Of a stretch of DNA of 64,000 nt, positions 63,816-64,000 are shown piece by piece (positions within the stretch are counted from its first letter, which is position 1; the number at the start of each line of letters is the position of its first letter). Origin of the DNA: Charina bottae. Taxonomy: Eukaryota > Chordata > Lepidosauria > Squamata > Charinaidae. The stretch lies in assembly GCA_023362775.1 (NCBI GenBank), contig JALMGJ010000015.1, positions 6,119,501 through 6,183,500 on the forward strand. The letters are read 5' to 3'. The notes under the pieces are model-generated. The model was not told the origin of the DNA. It saw only the letters and a program-made list of their open reading frames with translations, and did no database searches. The translations under genes and the position numbers were made by a program.

Positions 63816-64000
63816 GGGGCGTGGTGGCTCAGCGGGTAAGATGCCAGGCTTGTCGATCGGAAGGTCGGCGGTTCGAGACCCGAGCACCACGTGACGGAGT
63901 GAGCTCCCGCACTAGCTCCAGCTCTTGCCAACCTAGCAATTCGAAAGCATGCAAATGCAAGCAGATGGATAGGTACCACTTTGGTGGGAAGGTAACAGCG
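63816..64000 (+). mobile_element. Sauria-type SINE, cut by the window end
   Basis: Head and half of the body are present (GGGGCGTGGTGGCTCAGCGG to GGTAACAGCG). The tail lies beyond 64000. The GGTCGGCGGTTCGAGACC variant matches the copy at 22374. Confidence 0.9.

Overview
This window reads as non-coding DNA from a squamate reptile (lizard or snake). The evidence is its repeat content. There are thirteen copies of a tRNA-headed SINE whose tail matches the BovB LINE 3' end (the Sauria SINE architecture). BovB (RTE) reverse-transcriptase ends, CR1/L2-like LINE 3' ends, a reptile-type L1, Penelope-like elements and many short hAT-type MITEs are also present. Species cannot be set from the sequence. 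I found no host protein-coding exon I can defend. Every recognisable protein fragment belongs to a mobile element: LINE reverse-transcriptase ends, one L1 ORF2 end and one GIY-YIG endonuclease end.

Layout. 0-10 kb: unique DNA with an inverted CR1/L2 copy, a palindromic Penelope-type insertion, two Sauria SINEs, a small hAT MITE, a compound microsatellite and a GTAGTCC-ended element. 10-20 kb: a hAT MITE with GC-box/CCAAT repeats, a long SINE with a CR1/L2-like tail, a second palindromic Penelope insertion, two Sauria SINEs, LINE tails, a probable LTR followed by a tRNA-Leu primer-binding site, and a SINE with a 102-bp tandem unit. 20-33 kb: SINEs, a BovB 3' end, a second GC-box MITE, an antisense LTR, a 5'-truncated L1 with a 16-bp target duplication, and a third palindromic Penelope insertion. 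33-41 kb: about 680 bp of purine-only satellite, more MITEs, and a cluster of Sauria SINEs including one with an inverted 5' segment.

The one gene-like landmark is a strong CpG island at about 42.0-43.9 kb, with a GC- and CpG-enriched shoulder from about 41.0 kb. It carries GC boxes, CCAAT boxes and an exact ACTACANNTCCCA (ZNF143/THAP11-type) site, and is probably a gene promoter with first exon. I cannot name the gene or fix its strand. A hAT MITE sits at its edge, followed by a LINE reverse transcriptase split by a solo LTR.

45-64 kb: a GTAGTCC-ended element, a truncated Penelope element, LINE tails with an AAAAT satellite, a hAT MITE with three minisatellite units (a sister at 60 kb has ten), tandem BovB ends with an L1-like insertion inside one, further SINEs, and a second solo LTR interrupted by a MITE. 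Matched target-site duplications allow many insertions to be bounded to within a base or two, and several are nested, so a relative insertion order can be read off.
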